64,000 nucleotides of DNA from Chitinophaga pinensis (GTDB lineage Bacteria; Bacteroidota; Bacteroidia; Chitinophagales; Chitinophagaceae). Positions 1 through 9,812 of the stretch are shown here, piece after piece (within the stretch, counting starts at the first letter, position 1; each line of letters starts with the position of its first letter). Position numbers and translations under genes: made by a program. Below the pieces are notes generated by a model. That model saw only the letters and a program-made list of their open reading frames with translations. It was not told the DNA's origin and searched no databases. The DNA lies in the NCBI GenBank assembly GCA_945876095.1, contig CAMCMP010000016.1, forward strand, positions 19,538-83,537, written 5' to 3'.

Positions 1-514
1 TTTTCAATTTTAAAATTCACAGGTTTTTCAAAAGTACACATCATTGATAGCTATTGGTGTTTCACCACATTTGTGTGTATAAAAAGGTAATCTATACTGT
101 CGCTGCAAATATACTATCATAATAAAGGGTGTTTTGATTTAGTAAGGTTTATTTAAATAACTGTTCCCCTAATTAAATAAATTTTGATACAATCATCGAG
201 ATTTTTGCTTGAAGTAAATATATTTTTTAAAAAATTCATTACGAGTAAATTTAAATGTTAACTGGACCTTTTTTAGATTTTAAAAAAACACTTTCATAAT
301 TTCAAATCTACTGTTTCACAAGCAAACGATGTGTTACTTTCTACAACATTGTTCTTAACTTATTTTTTAGTAATTACATAAAGTTTAACTAACAACTGAT
401 ATTATTTAAGATTAAAGTTTAATTTTAAATAAATTATTTTTATTAAATGCATTTCAGTTTGAAGAAGCCAAATTTTTAAAATGATTGTAAATTAAATTTT
501 GAAAAAATAAATAC
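1..514. other. AT-rich intergenic spacer
   Basis: No open frame of useful length is visible on either strand. The left end probably holds the leader of a minus-strand gene lying outside the window: positions 106-113, read on the minus strand, give TATATTTG, a match to the Bacteroidota -7 element, but no TTG sits 19-21 nt upstream. A small inverted repeat, TGGTG-TTT-CACCA, lies near 53-66 and could form a short hairpin in that leader. The rest is long A/T runs in which I see no further structure. Confidence 0.5.
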
Positions 515-549
515 ATAAAAAAACCGAAACCTTTTTAAGGGTCTCGGTT
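515..549 (-). terminator. Rho-independent terminator of tRNA-His
   Basis: Read on the minus strand, a 10-nt arm (540-549) pairs with a second arm (522-531) with one mismatch around an A-rich loop, and a run of T follows. It begins right at the encoded CCA end of the tRNA, so it should end that transcript. Confidence 0.75.
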
Positions 550-626
550 GGGGTAATCGAGGGGGCTCGAACCCCCGACCCTCAGAATCACAATCTGATG
601 CTCTAACCAACTGAGCTACGACTACC
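549..626 (-). tRNA. tRNA-His (GTG anticodon)
   Basis: The minus strand folds into a complete cloverleaf. The seven-base acceptor stem pairs GTAGTCG with CGATTAC (one G-T pair), the D-loop carries AGCTCAGTTGGTTAGAGC, and the anticodon arm TCAGA/TCTGA holds a seven-base loop with GTG. An extra 5' G (position 626) faces a C at the discriminator position (552), the identity feature of tRNA-His. CCA is encoded at 549-551. A promoter and a terminator flank it, so it is a single-gene transcript. Confidence 0.95.
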
Positions 627-642
627 ATTTTTTAATGGATTG

Positions 643-673
643 CAAAAATAGCAAAAAACAGTTCCTCTACAAA
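643..673 (-). promoter_or_regulatory. Bacteroidota-type promoter of tRNA-His
   Basis: On the minus strand TTTG (670-673) is followed after 19 nt by TATTTTTG (643-650), an exact match to the -33/-7 consensus TTTG-N19-21-TAnnTTTG. It ends 16 nt before the first tRNA base. It lies just downstream of the ATG at 635 of the plus-strand DUF445 frame, one reason to prefer the later start of that gene. Confidence 0.75.
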
Positions 674-724
674 ATTACATTTGTAATACTTTTTTATTGC
701 GTTTCTTTGTACTTTAAAAATTAT

Positions 725-1333
725 ATGAATATTACTGCAAATATTATCACCATTTTACTTTCTGCATTTACTGGCTGGATAACTACCTGGATTGCTATTA
801 AAATGCTGTTCCATCCTCGAAACCCTATAAAAATTTTGGGTTTTACTATTCAGGGAATATTTCCTAAAAATCAGCGTTTAATTGCTCAGAAATTAGGTCA
901 GGTTGTAAGTAAGGAACTGCTGTCTTTTAGCGAAATTGAAGCAAAAATTATCAATCCTAAAAATTTGCAAAAGTTAAGGCCTGATATTGAAGCCCATATT
1001 GACAATTTTCTTAGAAATAAATTAAAGGACGTTTTTCCGATGCTTTCCATGCTGATTGGTGATAAAACAATTAACCAATTGAAAGATGCTTTGTTACTAG
1101 AACTGGAGTCCCTTTTTCCAGTCTTGATGAAAAATTATATGAATAAATTGGAACAAGAGCTGGATCTTGAAAAAATTGTAACCGAAAAAGTTGCGAACTT
1201 TTCTTCTGATAAACTGGAGGATATTTTAAATCAAATCACCAAAAAAGAGTTCAAATTTTTAGAAGTCATTGGTGGTGTTTTTGGCCTATTAATTGGACTA
1301 GCTGAAGTATTGGTTACGTTTCTTACCAATTAA
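725..1333 (+). CDS. DUF445 family membrane protein (YheB-like)
   Basis: This encodes about 202 residues of a DUF445-type protein of unknown biochemical function. The N-terminal membrane segment carries TGWITTWIAIKMLFHP, closely matching the family hallmark (G-x-x-T/N-x-x-A-I-K-M-L-F-x-P), followed by GIFPKNQ and a helical central part; a second hydrophobic segment closes the protein (GVFGLLIGLAEVLVTFL). The frame is open from an ATG at 635, which would add 30 residues with another hydrophobic stretch. I chose the ATG at 725 because relatives start a few residues before the hallmark and because the tRNA-His promoter overlaps the earlier start. The family is clear; the start is uncertain. Confidence 0.8.
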   Translation: MNITANIITILLSAFTGWITTWIAIKMLFHPRNPIKILGFTIQGIFPKNQRLIAQKLGQVVSKELLSFSEIEAKIINPKNLQKLRPDIEAHIDNFLRNKLKDVFPMLSMLIGDKTINQLKDALLLELESLFPVLMKNYMNKLEQELDLEKIVTEKVANFSSDKLEDILNQITKKEFKFLEVIGGVFGLLIGLAEVLVTFLTN

Positions 1334-1517
1334 TTTCAACTGTCCTTCTTATTGGAAATTTCAAAAGTATTACCTATATTAATTTATTATTTAATATATT
1401 TGTAAAAATTGTAATAAATATTATAGATGCTATTTTGCCGTTTATCAATATTAACAAAATTCAGTTGTATTAATATAGCAACTTTGCAAGTAAAACTAAC
1501 CAAAACATTAAAATCCA

Positions 1518-4166
1518 ATGAAATTTTTCTCCCATTTTTTATCTATTTCTCTACTCTTTTTATCTTTTAAAACTTTTGCTCAATACCCTGGTGCTGCAGG
1601 AAGGATGGGTGGTCAAAGTATGAATGTTGGTCATTTTTATGGAAAAATAATAGATTCTTCCACCAATAAACCTATTGAAGCCGCCTCTGTTCAGTTACTT
1701 CAAAATAAATTTGATTCAGTAAGCAAAAAAAGGAAGGATTTGATTGTTTCAGGTATGCTTACCACTAAAAAAGGTGAATTTAGCCTTGATAATTTGACTG
1801 TGATGGCCTCTTATAAATTAGTAGTTACCGCTATTGGATATAAAAATGTAGAACAAAAAGCTGCTTTTGTATTAAATTTTTCAGGAGCAAAACCAGGTGG
1901 ACAAGGTGCTGATATGAGTAGCATGTTGAGTGCCGTAGATAAAGACCTTGGAAATATTAAATTACAACCCGATGCAAAGCAACTGGAAGGGGTAACTGTT
2001 ACAGCAGATAAACCCTTACTAACAATGGGTATTGATCGCAAAATATTCAATGTTGAAAGGAATTTAGCAAGTATTGGTGGAACAGCAGTGGATGTGATGA
2101 AGAATGTTCCAAGCTTAAGTGTTGATATTGATGGAAATGTTAGTCTAAGGAATTCACCTCCACAAATTTTTGTCGATGGAAGGCCTACTACGATGACATT
2201 GGATCAAATACCTGCCGATGCAATTGCTACCGTTGAAATTATTACTAACCCTTCTGCCAAATTTGATGCCTCTGGTGGAGGATCAGGTATCCTAAACATC
2301 GTTCTAAAAAAGAATAGAAAATCAGGATACAATGGTAGTGTTCGTACAAGTATGGATAGCCGTGGTAAGCCTAGCTTTGGTGGTGATATCAATATCAAGC
2401 AACAAAAGATTAACTTCTTTGCTTCTGCTCAATTAGGATTTCGCAAAAGTATTTCCTCTGGAAACACTATTAGGACAGATTTTAATAGTATGACGATCGC
2501 TAAATTAAGTCAGCAAAATGCACCGATAGGATTAGGTTTTTTTGGATTTGGAAGAATGGGTTTCGATTATTTTATTGATAATCGTAATACATTGAGTATA
2601 GCAGGAAATTTGGTGGATGGTCAATTTGATAATACGGATGTACTAAATATTAGTAGGGATACTTTCTATAATAATAGAACTATTTCAGATTACGGAAATC
2701 GCAATACTAACAGCAATTTTCATTTTAGGAATTATGGAACCACTCTAAGTTTCAAGCATAATTTTGCAAAAGCTAATAAAGAACTAACTGCCGATGTGAA
2801 TTATAATTACAGCAAAAACGATAATATTAACGAAATTTCAACCCAATACTTTTATCCAACTACAAATCCTAAAACACCGTTGCTTTACCAAACATCTTTA
2901 GGTGGTGGGTCAAATGATTTTTTAACTACTCAAGTAGATTATGCAAATCCAATTAACAGCAATACTAAAATAGAAACTGGAGCAAGAATTGCCCTTCGTT
3001 CTTTTAATAGTTATAACGATAACTTTTTAAAAGACCCTAACGGAAATAACATTTCTATTGCTTCAATGAATAATAGTTATTAATTTACGGATAGAGTAAT
3101 GGCTGCTTATATTACTTATTCAAAACAAATTAAAAAATTCAATTACCAACTTGGACTCAGGGCTGAAAGTTCTAAATACAATGGAACACTCATCAATAAG
3201 GGTCAAAAATTTAGCAATGAATTTCCTTTTAGCCTCTTCCCTAGTGCATTTGCAACCTATAAATTAACTGAAAAGCAAGATTTACAACTTAATTACTCTA
3301 GAAAGATTAACAGACCTAATTTTTTTCAGTTAATACCCTTTATTGATTACAGCGATTCACTAAACCTTAGTAAAGGAAATCCAAATTTGGTACCAGAGTT
3401 TACTAACTTATTAGAGCTTTCTTATCAAAATCAATTGAGTAACGGACATAATTTGCTATCTACAGTCTATTTTAAAAATACCAATGATTTGATAGCTCGT
3501 TATCAGTATCCTGAGAAAAATCCAAATACGTCTGCAAAACCAGATACTATTTTACTTACTAGTTATGCAAATGCTTCTCAAACTTATAGCTATGGTTTGG
3601 AATTTACTTCAAAAGACAAAATCACAAAAATTTGGGATATCACTAGTAATCTAAATCTATTCAATGTTATTTTAAAAGCAGGCAACCTTCCTGGTGGTGT
3701 TGATAACCAACAGTTAAGTTGGTTTTTTAAGATTAATAATAACTTCAAATTGTCCAATAAATATTCTATGCAGTTGAGTGGTGATTACCAAGCGAAAACA
3801 TTGGTACAACCAGGTGGCGGTGGAGGTTTTATGGGAATGAGATTCGGTGGAGGAAATATGCCTTCTGCTCAAGGATATATCAAACCTTATTATGGTATTG
3901 ATTTTTCTATTCGTAGGGATTTTTTAAAAAATAATGCAGCTTCTTTAACACTTCAAATAAGTGATATTTTTCGTACTAGATTAAATAGTAGTTATACTGA
4001 ATCTGTCTATTTTATTCAAGAATCTGATCGCCGCAGAGATCCACAAGTACTAAGATTAAATTTCAACTGGAGATTTGGAAAAATTGATGTTTCCTTACTT
4101 AAGCGTAAGAATATGAGAAGTGAAATGGAAAGTGGTCAACAGAGTATGCAAGGCGCAGGACAATAG
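1518..4166 (+). pseudogene. TonB-dependent outer-membrane receptor, interrupted by an in-frame TAA
   Basis: One reading frame codes for an outer-membrane beta-barrel receptor of 882 positions, but codon 522 (3081-3083) is TAA. Residues 1-21 are a signal peptide ending at FAQ. Residues about 39-120 form a carboxypeptidase-regulatory-like domain (FYGKIIDSSTNKPIEAASV). A plug domain follows (GVTVTADKPLL, VMKNVPSLSVDIDGNVSLR, VEIITNPSAKFDASGG), then an OMP_b-brl_3-type barrel. After the stop the same frame continues with barrel sequence (AAYITYSKQIKKFNYQLGLRAE) to the end, so this is one gene, not two. The stop needs a single base change from a sense codon such as AAA. It may be a real nonsense mutation, a sequencing error, or read through; without the second part no barrel can close. 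A terminator follows. The substrate cannot be told. Confidence 0.85.
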
Positions 4167-4193
4167 TAATAAATTTCTTAAATAAAGTCTTAG

Positions 4194-4233
4194 GCCCGTC
4201 AATAGTATTTTTTTACTATTGACGGGCTTTTTA
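4194..4233 (+). terminator. Strong rho-independent terminator after the receptor gene
   Basis: A perfect 14-bp stem (GCCCGTCAATAGTA at 4194-4207 with its complement at 4214-4227), a six-T loop, then a T run. It ends the receptor transcript 27 nt after the stop codon. Confidence 0.9.
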
Positions 4234-4373
4234 TTTCCTTTCTAATTTCTAATATTTACCTCTTTTTTATTATTTTTTTAAATATTTCATTAGCTACCAA
4301 GAATTGTCTTATACACTGTAATTTATATTCAAAATATTTAGGTTAAATTGCTGTCTCATAATCAAAATTCTTT

Positions 4374-6896
4374 ATGAAGAATACAATATTCAAAAATGCC
4401 CTTCCACATGCGATTGCTGTGATGATATTTCTGATAATTTCAGTTGCCTATTGCTTGCCTATTTTTCAGGGAATGGTAGTTAGTCAGCACGATATGCTTG
4501 GAACTAGGGGTATGACCCAGCAATCGATTGAGTTTTTTGAAAAATATGGACGGTATCCATTGTGGACCAATTCAATGTTTGGAGGTATGCCTACCTTTCA
4601 GATTATTTTTGGAGGAATGTTTGATACGGGTGTAAATTATTTACATTTATTATTTACTGGATTTCTTCCTTCGCCCGCAAGCCTCTTTTTTCTATCTTGT
4701 TTTTGTTTTTACCTTTTAACCCAAGTTGTTAATCTCAAGCCTTGGATTGGTGTTCTTGGTTCATTAGCCTATGCATTTGCTTCGTATAATGCAATCATTG
4801 CTTCCGTAGGTCATGTTACCAAATTTGCAGCCATGGGCTATGCACCAGCTGTTTTCGCAGGGGTCTTATTATTAATTCAAAGAAAATATATTTTAGGTTT
4901 TATAACTACGCTGGTTTTTTCGACATTGTTTTTCAGTCAAAACCATGTTCAAATTGTTTATTATTTCTTATTGGCTTTTATTGTATTGGGAATTGTTTTT
5001 ATAATTCAAACCATTAAAAATAAAGAATACAAACATTTAATTACTACAGCCTCTTTGGCTTTAATAGCAGTTATTATCAGTGCATGTTCTTTTTCAATAG
5101 TTTTATTTCCAACCCTTGAATATGCAAACGAAACAATGAGAGGAGGAAAAAGTGAATTGACGATTGGTGTAAAAAAAGAGAACCTTTCAAAGGGTGGGTT
5201 AAAAAAGGACTATGCTTTCATGTGGAGTTACGGCAAGCAAGAAACTTTTACATTTATTTTGCCCAACTATGCTGGGAGCAGCAATGATCCTTCAGAATTT
5301 GGAGAGAACAGTAAAGTTATTACTGCTTTTCAGGAGTCTGGATTACCCAATGACGCAATTAATTATTTTTACCGCTATATGTCTCCTTATTGGGGGGATC
5401 AGCCCAATACGGCTGGTCCAGTTTATTTTGGTGCCATCATTTGCATGTTGTTTATTTCCGGTCTATTTTTTGTTTCTAGAAAATATTTAAGTTGGCTAAT
5501 TCCTGCTACCCTTATCGGAATTATTTTTGCCTGGGGTAGTAATTTTTCATCGGTTAACTATTTTTTGTTTGATCATTTACCTGCACTCAATAAGTTCAGG
5601 GCACCTTCTATGGCATTGGTTCTTCCACAATTTACATTTGCATTCATCGCTTCATTGGCATTACAAGAAATCTTTTATGGTAATTTAGAATCATCCATTT
5701 TATTTAAAAAGCTTCGTTACGCTGCAATTTCCTGTGGAGCTGTAATAGTATTTCTGGCGGCTATTTATTTTACCTCTTCATTTTCTAATGATAAAACTAA
5801 GCAGACTAAGCAAGCCATTACTGAACAACTCGCCCAATCTATGAGCCAAGGTAAACAACCCACTCAAGAAATGCTTAATCAAGCGAGTACTATTTCTAGT
5901 ACTTTGACAAAGGCATTGGTAGATGATAGAAAAGGTTTGTTTGGTGGTGATTTAATTAGACTAATTATAATTCTAACATTAGGTGGATTAATTATATGGC
6001 TCGGTGTAAAAAATAAAATCAATCCAACTGTAGCCGTCATAATACTTTCGTTGATTTCATTTATAGATCTTATTTCTGTTTCATCTAGATACCTTAATAA
6101 AAGCAAGTACACTACTCCAGAAGATTATTTATCAATCTTTACTCCTTCTGCAGCTGATAATCAAATAAAAATGGATACAGGTTATTACAGAGTGTTTGAC
6201 CAGGCAGGCGGTGATCCATTCCAAGATTCTAGAACCTCCTATTTTCATAATTCAATTGGAGGTTATAGTCCAGCCAAATTGGGCCTCTACAATGATTTAA
6301 TAGAATACCAATTGGGAAAGGGAAATATCGAAGTCTTTAATATGTTGAATACAAAATATTTTATTGTAGCGGGTCCTAATAATCAACCAGTAGCTCAAGT
6401 CAATCAATTGGCAAATGGTTCCGCGTGGTTTGTTAAAGCTATCAAATATGTAAACAATGCTGATGAGGAAATGATTGCCTTAGATAGTCTTCATTCAATG
6501 GACACAGCGGTCATTGATAAAAGAGAACAGTCAAAATTAACTAGTTCTCCTAATTTTGATAGTAGCGCAAGTATCAAATTGGTAAAGAATTTAAATGATC
6601 AAATTATTTATCAGACTAATTCTACTACTAATCAGTTTGCAGTTTTTAGTGAAATTTATTACCCTAAAGGATGGAAAGCTTTTGTAGATGACAAGGAAAC
6701 TCCGATTGTAAAGGTAGATTATGCTTTGCGGGGTTTAAACATACCTTCCGGAAACCATACTGTTCGATTTGAATTCGCACCTAATTCTTACAAACTATCA
6801 AGCTATATAAGTTTAATTGCTGGAATAATCACTTGGCTACTTATAGTAATTTGTGGTTATTTGGTGATTAGGAATTACAAAAAAAATCTTGCTTAA
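4374..6896 (+). CDS. YfhO-like multi-span membrane protein (predicted GT-C glycosyltransferase)
   Basis: An 840-residue integral membrane protein. The first span lies at residues 10-32. A long loop with SQHDMLGTRGM and PLWTNSMFGGMPTFQI resembles the periplasmic acidic/aromatic loop that carries catalytic residues in GT-C enzymes, and about ten more spans follow to residue 560. A soluble part comes next, containing YYRVFDQAGGDPFQDSR and a YfhO-like motif (FSEIYYPKGWKAFVDD), and a last span closes the chain. In Bacillus subtilis YfhO transfers a sugar from a lipid-phosphate carrier after CsbB (a GT2 enzyme) has loaded it. Here a GT2 gene starts 15 nt after the stop, which suggests a similar pair. 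The glycan acceptor in this Gram-negative is unknown. The family call is good; the biochemical role is inferred. Confidence 0.75.
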   Translation: MKNTIFKNALPHAIAVMIFLIISVAYCLPIFQGMVVSQHDMLGTRGMTQQSIEFFEKYGRYPLWTNSMFGGMPTFQIIFGGMFDTGVNYLHLLFTGFLPSPASLFFLSCFCFYLLTQVVNLKPWIGVLGSLAYAFASYNAIIASVGHVTKFAAMGYAPAVFAGVLLLIQRKYILGFITTLVFSTLFFSQNHVQIVYYFLLAFIVLGIVFIIQTIKNKEYKHLITTASLALIAVIISACSFSIVLFPTLEYANETMRGGKSELTIGVKKENLSKGGLKKDYAFMWSYGKQETFTFILPNYAGSSNDPSEFGENSKVITAFQESGLPNDAINYFYRYMSPYWGDQPNTAGPVYFGAIICMLFISGLFFVSRKYLSWLIPATLIGIIFAWGSNFSSVNYFLFDHLPALNKFRAPSMALVLPQFTFAFIASLALQEIFYGNLESSILFKKLRYAAISCGAVIVFLAAIYFTSSFSNDKTKQTKQAITEQLAQSMSQGKQPTQEMLNQASTISSTLTKALVDDRKGLFGGDLIRLIIILTLGGLIIWLGVKNKINPTVAVIILSLISFIDLISVSSRYLNKSKYTTPEDYLSIFTPSAADNQIKMDTGYYRVFDQAGGDPFQDSRTSYFHNSIGGYSPAKLGLYNDLIEYQLGKGNIEVFNMLNTKYFIVAGPNNQPVAQVNQLANGSAWFVKAIKYVNNADEEMIALDSLHSMDTAVIDKREQSKLTSSPNFDSSASIKLVKNLNDQIIYQTNSTTNQFAVFSEIYYPKGWKAFVDDKETPIVKVDYALRGLNIPSGNHTVRFEFAPNSYKLSSYISLIAGIITWLLIVICGYLVIRNYKKNLA

Positions 6897-6911
6897 AGTT
6901 TTTTAAATACT

Positions 6912-7775
6912 ATGAAGGATGCTCCATTGATTTCCATTATAATCCCTGTATTCAATGCTGGTAAAACTTTGCAGTCTACCATTGAAAGTATTTTAGGTCA
7001 ATGCTATAAAAATATTGAATTAATAATTGTTGATGGTGAAAGTGTTGACAATACAAAAGATATCATTGCCCAATATAAAAAAAACATTGATATTTTTATT
7101 TGTGAAAAGGACAATGGTATTTATGATGCAATGAACAAAGGTATTATTGCAGCAAATGGAGATTGGTTGCTTTTTTTAGGCGGCGATGATGTTCTATTTA
7201 ATTCAGAAATATTAACAAGTATTTTTATTGATTCGAATTTTGAAGAAATTGATTTTTTATATGGAGATGTTCTATTTAAAAGTAGTTCTTTAAAATATGG
7301 TGGAGAAAAGGATTATCCTACTTTATTAGATTCAAACATTTGTCATCAATCAATTTTTTATCACAAAAAAATTTTTGAAACAATAGGACAATATAATTTA
7401 AGGTATCAAGTATTGGCTGATTTTGATATGAATATAAGGGTATTTCAAAATGAATCAATTCGTAAAAAATATGTTTCAAAAATAATCACTTTATTTAACG
7501 ATAAGGGAACGAGCAACAGTGTATTGGATAAATACTTTTATTCTGATATGCTAAGTGTATTTCAGAAAGAGAAGGATTTTAATAATCGATCTCCATATTT
7601 ACAACGATATTATTTCTATTGTGGTATTATCAATTTGTGTTCAAATGAAATAATGCTAGCTTTTAAGCAAATACCTTTAAGCTGGATAATTGGTAGAAGA
7701 AAATTATTCTATTTCTTATTCACTTTTAAATTTTTATTGAGAATTTTAATAAGAGATGAAATTAAAATTAAATAA
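6912..7775 (+). CDS. GT2 family glycosyltransferase
   Basis: A 287-residue family 2 glycosyltransferase with a GT-A fold. The N-terminus reads PLISIIIPVFNAGKTLQSTI, then IIVDGESVDNT (nucleotide-binding region), DNGIYDAMNKGI and FLGGDD, the D-x-D-like metal site. The C-terminus (FYFLFTFKFLLRILI) is hydrophobic and could anchor it to the inner membrane. It starts 15 nt after the YfhO-like gene, so the two are probably co-transcribed. By analogy with CsbB/YfhO it may load a sugar on a lipid phosphate, although it lacks a clear pair of C-terminal membrane spans. It could equally be a WcaA/WcaE-like transferase adding a sugar to a polysaccharide repeat unit. Confidence 0.8.
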   Translation: MKDAPLISIIIPVFNAGKTLQSTIESILGQCYKNIELIIVDGESVDNTKDIIAQYKKNIDIFICEKDNGIYDAMNKGIIAANGDWLLFLGGDDVLFNSEILTSIFIDSNFEEIDFLYGDVLFKSSSLKYGGEKDYPTLLDSNICHQSIFYHKKIFETIGQYNLRYQVLADFDMNIRVFQNESIRKKYVSKIITLFNDKGTSNSVLDKYFYSDMLSVFQKEKDFNNRSPYLQRYYFYCGIINLCSNEIMLAFKQIPLSWIIGRRKLFYFLFTFKFLLRILIRDEIKIK

Positions 7776-7828
7776 TAATTTTATTCACTTAATTTTTATT
7801 ATAAACTACTGGGTGTTCTAAAACTAAT

Positions 7829-8683
7829 ATGAAATTATCCGTAATCATAATAAACTATAATACTTTTAATCTTTCGTGTAATTGTATTAATTCGGTCTAT
7901 GAAAAATTAAAAGAAGTAGAATTTGAAATCATTTTAGTAGATAATTCCTCTAATGAATGCGATCCCAATTTGTTTAAAATTAAGTTTCCTCAAATAAATC
8001 TAGTCAACAGTACTACCAATACCGGTTTTGCTGGTGGAAACAATTTAGGTCTTCAATATGCTACTGGTGAATATATTTTATTGCTCAACAGTGATACCGA
8101 ATTAATTAACAACGCTCCAAAAATTTGTCTAGACCATTTATTAGAAAATAAAAATACTGGTTTAGTGACCTGTCAGCTAAGTTATCCCAACGGAAGCATT
8201 CAACACAATTGTAGAAGATTTAGAACCATCGGATGGGAATTACTGGAAATATTTCCCTTATACAAATTAATGTCAAAATTCAAAAGGGAACAACGAATGC
8301 TTCATACCTATTTTGATCACCAAAGTTTTTCTAATTGCGATTGGGTCTGGGGAACATTTATGTTATTTCCAAAAAGCATTATTTCTCAATTCCCTGAAAA
8401 GAAATTATCGACAGATTTTTTTATGTATTGTGAAGATGTGCTATGGTGCTGGGAGATTAAGCGATTGGGTTATCAGATTCACTTTTTGCCTTCTGCTAAA
8501 GTAATGCATATACATAAGGCAAGTACTAGTCAAAGTAAGTTAAATGGTTTAAGACTGACTTCAATAAAAAACCATGCAAACTTTATGAGGAAAATCTATC
8601 CAGATTGGAGGTGGTATATATTTGCAGGTATTTTTTATAGTAAGCAATATATAGCAGTATTAGTAGGTAAAATATTAAAATAA
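7829..8683 (+). CDS. GT2 family glycosyltransferase (WbbL-like, rhamnosyltransferase type)
   Basis: A 284-residue family 2 enzyme of the WbbL/rhamnosyltransferase branch: LSVIIINYNT at the start, IILVDNSSNE, TGFAGGNNLGL and LLLNSDTEL (the D-x-D-type metal site), then WVWGTFMLFPK and FFMYCEDVLWCWEIKRLGY, which fit the ED acceptor-site motif of this branch. No membrane span is evident. It lies 53 nt after the first GT2 gene on the same strand and converges on the minus-strand glycan operon, leaving only 7 nt between stop codons. The role is probably transfer of a deoxyhexose to a lipid-linked glycan; donor and acceptor are not shown by the sequence. Confidence 0.8.
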   Translation: MKLSVIIINYNTFNLSCNCINSVYEKLKEVEFEIILVDNSSNECDPNLFKIKFPQINLVNSTTNTGFAGGNNLGLQYATGEYILLLNSDTELINNAPKICLDHLLENKNTGLVTCQLSYPNGSIQHNCRRFRTIGWELLEIFPLYKLMSKFKREQRMLHTYFDHQSFSNCDWVWGTFMLFPKSIISQFPEKKLSTDFFMYCEDVLWCWEIKRLGYQIHFLPSAKVMHIHKASTSQSKLNGLRLTSIKNHANFMRKIYPDWRWYIFAGIFYSKQYIAVLVGKILK

Positions 8684-8690
8684 AAGTTTA

Positions 8691-9806
8691 CTATTTATTC
8701 AAAATTCTTTTCTTAAACGTATTTTTCAATAATCTATAAGGTGAAGATATAATTCCTAATATCACTTCTTTATAAAAGGATAAATTGTTTCCATAAATCT
8801 CTCTATTGACTTTAATATGTTTTATTATAGCTCCAAACTCAAAATAGCATAAAAGGTTATATACAATATATCTTGTAGTTTTAAATTGAAGAGGTACTGA
8901 TTGATTGTAAATAAGTTTAGCTTTTTCAAAATCTTTTAGTGCCAAACTTACGCAATTGATAATGGTTTCTAATTCAATATTCAATAATTCTATTAAACCC
9001 TTGTTGGGTATATTAAACTTAGCAAAATCTCTTGAAACCGGATTGCTCCAATTTGCATTTGCATTTAATAGCTGAACCATTGGTAATTGTTTACCAGCAT
9101 CAGAGGTAGTAATCCAAGTAATTCCAGAGGAACTTCCTAATAAAAAGCTACAATGATGTGACAGTTGAGTAGTTTCTCTTAAAGTTAAACTACTGCCATC
9201 AATGATGGATTTATTGGGGTGGCTAAATTGGTTAGCAGAGGATAGTATAATTGCAAAATTATTATTAGCTATAATGTTCTCTGCAATTTTAATAGCGAGT
9301 TCTAAGTTTAAATTATTTTGGCCACTTTGAGGCGCATATTCAAAAAGAATAACCTGATCAAATTTTTTTAAATCATTAATTATTGCGAATTGATTAGCTT
9401 TTTCAATTTCCTCTGGATACAATCTTACAACTGGTTGAACAGTTACTGTTAAAGGATGTTGATAAGCTTGTAAAATACTACTTCGTATACTTCCGTCATA
9501 AAAGGCATGATTTGAATCAGCATTGTGTATAAAAAAAACTTCATCATAAATGCCTTCACTTTTTTGATTGAAAATTTTATTTTTAAAAGATCTTAGTGCA
9601 GGTGCATCATTTTTAGCAACAGAATCTACTTCTAAAATTTCATCTACAAATGGATTATTTAATATGATACTTTTACAAAAAGAAGCAATGGCCCATGTTA
9701 AATGAGAACCTGGAAAATCTTCTTTTATTTGTCGGGCTACAGCTGTTGCATAAAGACAGTCGCCATTGGAATATAATTGAACTAGTATTATTTTTTTGGG
9801 GCCCAT
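8691..9806 (-). CDS. Glycosyltransferase family 9-like protein (heptosyltransferase type)
   Basis: A 371-residue protein with the layout of family 9 (ADP-heptose:LPS heptosyltransferase-like) GT-B enzymes: KKIILVQLYSNGDCLYATAV near the N-terminus, LTWAIASF, and a C-terminal donor domain with SHHCSFLLGSSSGITWITTSDAGKQ, resembling the S/T-G-x-x-H region of GT9. The usual GT9 D-T-G-x-x-H pattern is altered here, so donor specificity is open. The ATG at 9806 was chosen; a TTG six bases upstream directly abuts the previous stop. It is the last gene of a five-gene operon, and only 7 nt separate it from the convergent GT2 gene. Confidence 0.65.
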   Translation of the reverse strand: MGPKKIILVQLYSNGDCLYATAVARQIKEDFPGSHLTWAIASFCKSIILNNPFVDEILEVDSVAKNDAPALRSFKNKIFNQKSEGIYDEVFFIHNADSNHAFYDGSIRSSILQAYQHPLTVTVQPVVRLYPEEIEKANQFAIINDLKKFDQVILFEYAPQSGQNNLNLELAIKIAENIIANNNFAIILSSANQFSHPNKSIIDGSSLTLRETTQLSHHCSFLLGSSSGITWITTSDAGKQLPMVQLLNANANWSNPVSRDFAKFNIPNKGLIELLNIELETIINCVSLALKDFEKAKLIYNQSVPLQFKTTRYIVYNLLCYFEFGAIIKHIKVNREIYGNNLSFYKEVILGIISSPYRLLKNTFKKRILNK

Positions 9807-9812
9807 AGTCAA

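Noticed and set aside
3081..3083. Recoding of the stop as selenocysteine or another amino acid
   Set aside because: The codon is TAA, which ends most genes in this window; no recoding element is seen.
3099..4166. A separate outer-membrane gene starting with ATG at 3099
   Set aside because: It is the same frame as the receptor gene upstream, continues its barrel, and has no signal peptide, so it is the second part of a broken gene.
8313..8504. Small plus-strand frame within the GT2 gene
   Set aside because: It lies in another frame of a well-supported gene and its product resembles nothing.
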